Assembly (NCBI GenBank): GCA_002414205.1
Contig: DHYQ01000039.1
Span: forward strand, 1-8,470
Direction: 5' to 3'
Length of the DNA: 8,470 nucleotides
Origin: Gallionellaceae bacterium UBA5126
GTDB taxonomy: Bacteria > Pseudomonadota > Gammaproteobacteria > Burkholderiales > Gallionellaceae
In this document: in pieces, positions 5,606 to 8,470 of the stretch
Position numbering within the stretch: position 1 is the stretch's first letter
Layout: each line of letters starts with the position of its first letter
Translations under genes and position numbers: made by a program
The notes under the pieces: generated by a model
What the model was told of the DNA's origin: nothing
Databases searched by the model: none
Seen by the model: only the letters and a program-made list of their open reading frames with translations

Positions 5606-8470
5606 TCAGGGCAGATGTACGCCCGCTTTGCCGATTTCTGCTTGTAGCAGACTCAGTGCGCTTTCAAATTCAAAATCATCCAGCGCGGCCTGAATATCCT
5701 CGATATGCATGGCCGAGCGCAGCAGGGTTTTTTCCCGGTTGAATAGCTCGGCGGCCTCAGGATCATTATCCAACATCAATGCTTGCAGTTGTTGGCAAAC
5801 TTGCGCCAACTTGACAGGGTCTACCTCGCATACCTCCTGCTTTTCCTGCGGCAAAGCGGTTTGAATCGCCAGCAACAGCGTTTGCAGCAGGGCATCGCAG
5901 GCGCACAGACTGGGCTCTACTTGTTCTTGCTGGCGTTGTTTCAAGGTTTGCTCCAATTGCGCCGCCGCTTGTTGCAACTCGCTGGCACCGATATTGCCCG
6001 CGACCCCTTTCAGGGTATGCGCGGCACGCTCGGCGGTGTGCCAATCTTCCTCTGCCAGCAAGGAACGCAGCGTGGGGGTGAAGTCTTGTTGTCCGGCCAC
6101 GAATTTACGCAACAGCGAGATGTATTGCTCGGTTTTGCCGAGAACCCGTCGTAAACCAAGCGCGATATTCAGTCCGTTAATCTGGGCGGGCAGGGCGGTG
6201 TTGCTGCTGGGGGTGGTCTCTTCGCTCAAGGCGGGGGGAGGGCCGCCGCCCAGACCAGGACGTGGCTGTATCCACTTTTGCAGCGCCTGCCACAATTCCT
6301 CGGGCTCGATCGGTTTCGACAAGTAGTCATTCATGCCCGCTTCCTCGCAACGATCACGGTCGGCTTGCATGACGTTGGCGGTCATGGCCACAATCGGCAG
6401 TGCTGCCATGTCAGGCAACTGACGAATGCGCCGCGTCGCCTCTAGTCCATCCATCACCGGCATTTGCATGTCCATTAACACCAGATCAAACGCGCGCTGG
6501 CGCACTTTTTCCACGGCCAGTGCGCCATGTTCGGCAATTTCCACCTGCATCCCGACATGTTCCAGCAATTCGCAGGCCACTTGTTGATTCAGTTCGTTGT
6601 CTTCTGCCAACAGAATGCGTGCACCGCGCAGGTTGGACAAATCCATCAATTCGCGCTCGCGGCCGGCGGAGGTTCTTGGCGTGTTTTGGACATCTTTGCC
6701 GCCCAGAATACGTACTACGGTGTCGTACAGCAGGAGCGAATGTACTGGCTTGATTAAGGTGTCCTCAATGCCGGCTTGTTGTGCACCCTTGAGAACCTCT
6801 TCGCGCCCATAGGCGGTTACCATGACCAGATGCGGACTTTGCGCCAGGCCGAGTGCGTGGATGGTGCGAGCAGTTTCCATGCCATCCATGCCCGGCATTT
6901 GCCAGTCCAGGAACACAATCTCGAACGGACGACTGGCGACTTCGGCGTCGCGGATCGCCAGCACTGCCGCCGTGCCGGAGCCGACAGCCGTCACATCCAG
7001 TTGCATTTCCAGCAGTGCGGCCATCAGGGCAGTACGGGCATTTTCGTTGTCGTCCACCACCAACATGCGGCGACCATTCAATTCCGGGTGTAGGTGCAAG
7101 CGATTCGGCGGCGTTTCGCCCAGGCCGAAATGTGCGGTAAACCAGAAGATGGTGCCTTGACCGGGTTGACTTTGTACCCCGACCTCGCCGCCCATCAGTG
7201 TCGCCAGATTTTTGCTGATGGCCAGTCCCAGCCCAGTGCCTCCGTATTGTCGGGTAATGGACGAATCGGCCTGTTGGAAGCTCTGGAACAGGCGGCCAAT
7301 TTGCTCTTCGGTCATGCCGATGCCGGTGTCTCGCACCTCAAAATGCAGCTTCACGTCTTCCGGGCAATTGGTTGGCAGGCGGTGAATGGCAATATTGATT
7401 TCGCCCTGTTCGGTAAATTTGACCGCATTATTGGCATAGTTGATGAGAATTTGGCCCAAGCGCAGGGGGTCGCCAATCAGATATTGCGGCACATCTTTAT
7501 CCACGGTGAACACCAGTTCCAGTCCTTTGGCGCTGGCTTTGTCGACGATCAGGTTGGCCACGGTGTCCAACACGTTTTCCAGTTCCAGGGGAATATGTTC
7601 GATGTTCAACTTGCCCGCTTCAATTTTAGAGAAGTCCAGAATGTCATTGATGATGCCCAGCAAATGCTGACCGGACTGCTGGATCTTTTGCAGATAATCC
7701 AGTTGACGCGGGGTTAAGTCCGTTTTCATCGCCAGGTGCGATAAACCGATAATGGCGTTCATGGGGGTGCGGATTTCGTGCGACATGTTGGCCAGGAAGT
7801 CGGATTTCATTTGGGTGGCTTCTTCGGCAATTTGCCGTGCCCGGCGCATTTCTTCAGTCAGATTTTTGCTTTCGGTGATGTCCTCCAGAAAGCCGTTGTA
7901 ATGTACGGTGCCATCTTCCAATAACAAGGCGTGCGCCACACTTTGTACCCAGCGGACTTGGCCGTCGATATTCAGGCGCAATTCGGTATTCCAGCCTTGG
8001 TGGTCGCGGATGGCTTGATTAATCAGGGCGTTGTATTGCGCCAAGTCTTCCGGCAGGGCATAGCGGAACAACTTGTCACGGAATCCCAGCGAGTCTTCTA
8101 CACCGACGCCGAGAATATCCTTGACGCGACGACTGATGAACTGCCGTTTGCGATGCCCATTCGCCTCGATTTCCAATTGAAAAACCGCGACCGGCGCGTT
8201 GTCGGCCAATTCGCTCAGGCGTTGCTGTGCCAACAGCATATTGTCGTGATGCTGTTGGCGCAGCACCATGTTGCGCGCCTGGGTGTACAGCCAATACAGG
8301 AAGAACGCCAGCGCCATCGCGGCACCCAGGGCATAACTGAGGGTGTGCCAAGCGCGCCACCATTGTGGATGCTTGTCCAGTAGCACCAGTGTCCAGTCGC
8401 CCAGTGGATCATTCCAGTCCAGCGTCAGGCTGTGCGCGGAATAGTGCATATGGCCGTAATCGACTTCGGT
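5606..8470 (-). CDS. Hybrid histidine kinase (TM-PAS-HisKA-HATPase-REC-REC-HPt), 5' end outside window
   Basis: This BarA-like tripartite sensor kinase sits in the inner membrane. The frame continues past the Met at 8449 to the window edge (seven more codons without a stop), so that Met is probably internal. The Trp-rich stretch [16 protein letters not shown] looks like the end of a periplasmic sensor domain. Numbering from that Met: TM helix about 37-58; PAS about 75-195; HisKA with His224 in [13 protein letters not shown] (223-235); HATPase with N-box [10 protein letters not shown] (337-346), DTGIGM (374-379) and GGTGLGL (403-409); REC1 with Asp515 and Lys567; REC2 with Asp660 and Lys712; a Pro/Gly-rich linker (729-755); HPt with His811 in [13 protein letters not shown] (810-822); and an 80-residue tail ending [15 protein letters not shown]. 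All phospho-sites are present. The HD-GYP regulator 20 nt downstream is the likely relay target. The operon promoter must be outside the window. Confidence 0.93.
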   Translation of the reverse strand, partial: TEVDYGHMHYSAHSLTLDWNDPLGDWTLVLLDKHPQWWRAWHTLSYALGAAMALAFFLYWLYTQARNMVLRQQHHDNMLLAQQRLSELADNAPVAVFQLEIEANGHRKRQFISRRVKDILGVGVEDSLGFRDKLFRYALPEDLAQYNALINQAIRDHQGWNTELRLNIDGQVRWVQSVAHALLLEDGTVHYNGFLEDITESKNLTEEMRRARQIAEEATQMKSDFLANMSHEIRTPMNAIIGLSHLAMKTDLTPRQLDYLQKIQQSGQHLLGIINDILDFSKIEAGKLNIEHIPLELENVLDTVANLIVDKASAKGLELVFTVDKDVPQYLIGDPLRLGQILINYANNAVKFTEQGEINIAIHRLPTNCPEDVKLHFEVRDTGIGMTEEQIGRLFQSFQQADSSITRQYGGTGLGLAISKNLATLMGGEVGVQSQPGQGTIFWFTAHFGLGETPPNRLHLHPELNGRRMLVVDDNENARTALMAALLEMQLDVTAVGSGTAAVLAIRDAEVASRPFEIVFLDWQMPGMDGMETARTIHALGLAQSPHLVMVTAYGREEVLKGAQQAGIEDTLIKPVHSLLLYDTVVRILGGKDVQNTPRTSAGRERELMDLSNLRGARILLAEDNELNQQVACELLEHVGMQVEIAEHGALAVEKVRQRAFDLVLMDMQMPVMDGLEATRRIRQLPDMAALPIVAMTANVMQADRDRCEEAGMNDYLSKPIEPEELWQALQKWIQPRPGLGGGPPPALSEETTPSSNTALPAQINGLNIALGLRRVLGKTEQYISLLRKFVAGQQDFTPTLRSLLAEEDWHTAERAAHTLKGVAGNIGASELQQAAAQLEQTLKQRQQEQVEPSLCACDALLQTLLLAIQTALPQEKQEVCEVDPVKLAQVCQQLQALMLDNDPEAAELFNREKTLLRSAMHIEDIQAALDDFEFESALSLLQAEIGKAGVHLP

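Noticed and set aside
5205..5693. Plus-strand frame of 162 codons across the kinase/HD-GYP junction
   Set aside because: Antisense to two well-supported genes, no motif and no ribosome binding site.
7085..7110. GTAGGTGC string resembling the start of a family 2 REP
   Set aside because: It lies within the kinase coding region and the bases after it do not form the hairpin; a chance match.
7094..7717. Plus-strand frame of 207 codons opposite the hybrid kinase
   Set aside because: It lies wholly antisense to the HATPase/HisKA coding region, which has intact catalytic motifs; the long frame is a consequence of codon bias.

Overview
The window looks like a chromosomal segment of a gammaproteobacterium. 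The PdxJ, AcpS and NagZ sequences are of the proteobacterial type, pdxJ is followed directly by acpS, and the GTAG-headed REP palindromes with their RAYT transposase are typical of Gammaproteobacteria. I cannot name the genus from the sequence. No plasmid, phage, CRISPR or defence genes are visible.

Layout. The left third (1-2957) reads on the plus strand: the 3' part of pdxJ (vitamin B6 synthesis), acpS (acyl-carrier-protein activation), a REP-associated tyrosine transposase (RAYT), nagZ (peptidoglycan recycling) and a tRNA-Leu(UAG) with its own promoter. Every gap between these housekeeping genes holds a palindromic repeat, from three different families. A GTAG-headed inverted pair lies between pdxJ and acpS. 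A second GTAG-headed family brackets the RAYT gene as two 70-bp doublets. A third, non-GTAG pair follows nagZ. The RAYT and its two doublets form a compact REP/transposase unit (1008-1604) inserted between acpS and nagZ.

The right two thirds (2965-8470) read on the minus strand and look like one signalling operon, transcribed from right to left. First comes a large hybrid histidine kinase (sensor end, membrane helix, PAS, HisKA, HATPase, two receivers, HPt). It is still in frame at the right edge, so its start is outside the window. Next, 20 nt later, comes a stand-alone receiver fused to an HD-GYP phosphodiesterase domain. After 77 nt comes a membrane GGDEF diguanylate cyclase. The inferred scheme is a phosphorelay (His, Asp, HPt His, then the receiver Asp of the HD-GYP protein) that tunes c-di-GMP breakdown, with a co-transcribed membrane cyclase opposing it.

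The two halves converge at 2958-2964, where only 7 nt separate the tRNA CCA end from the cyclase stop codon.
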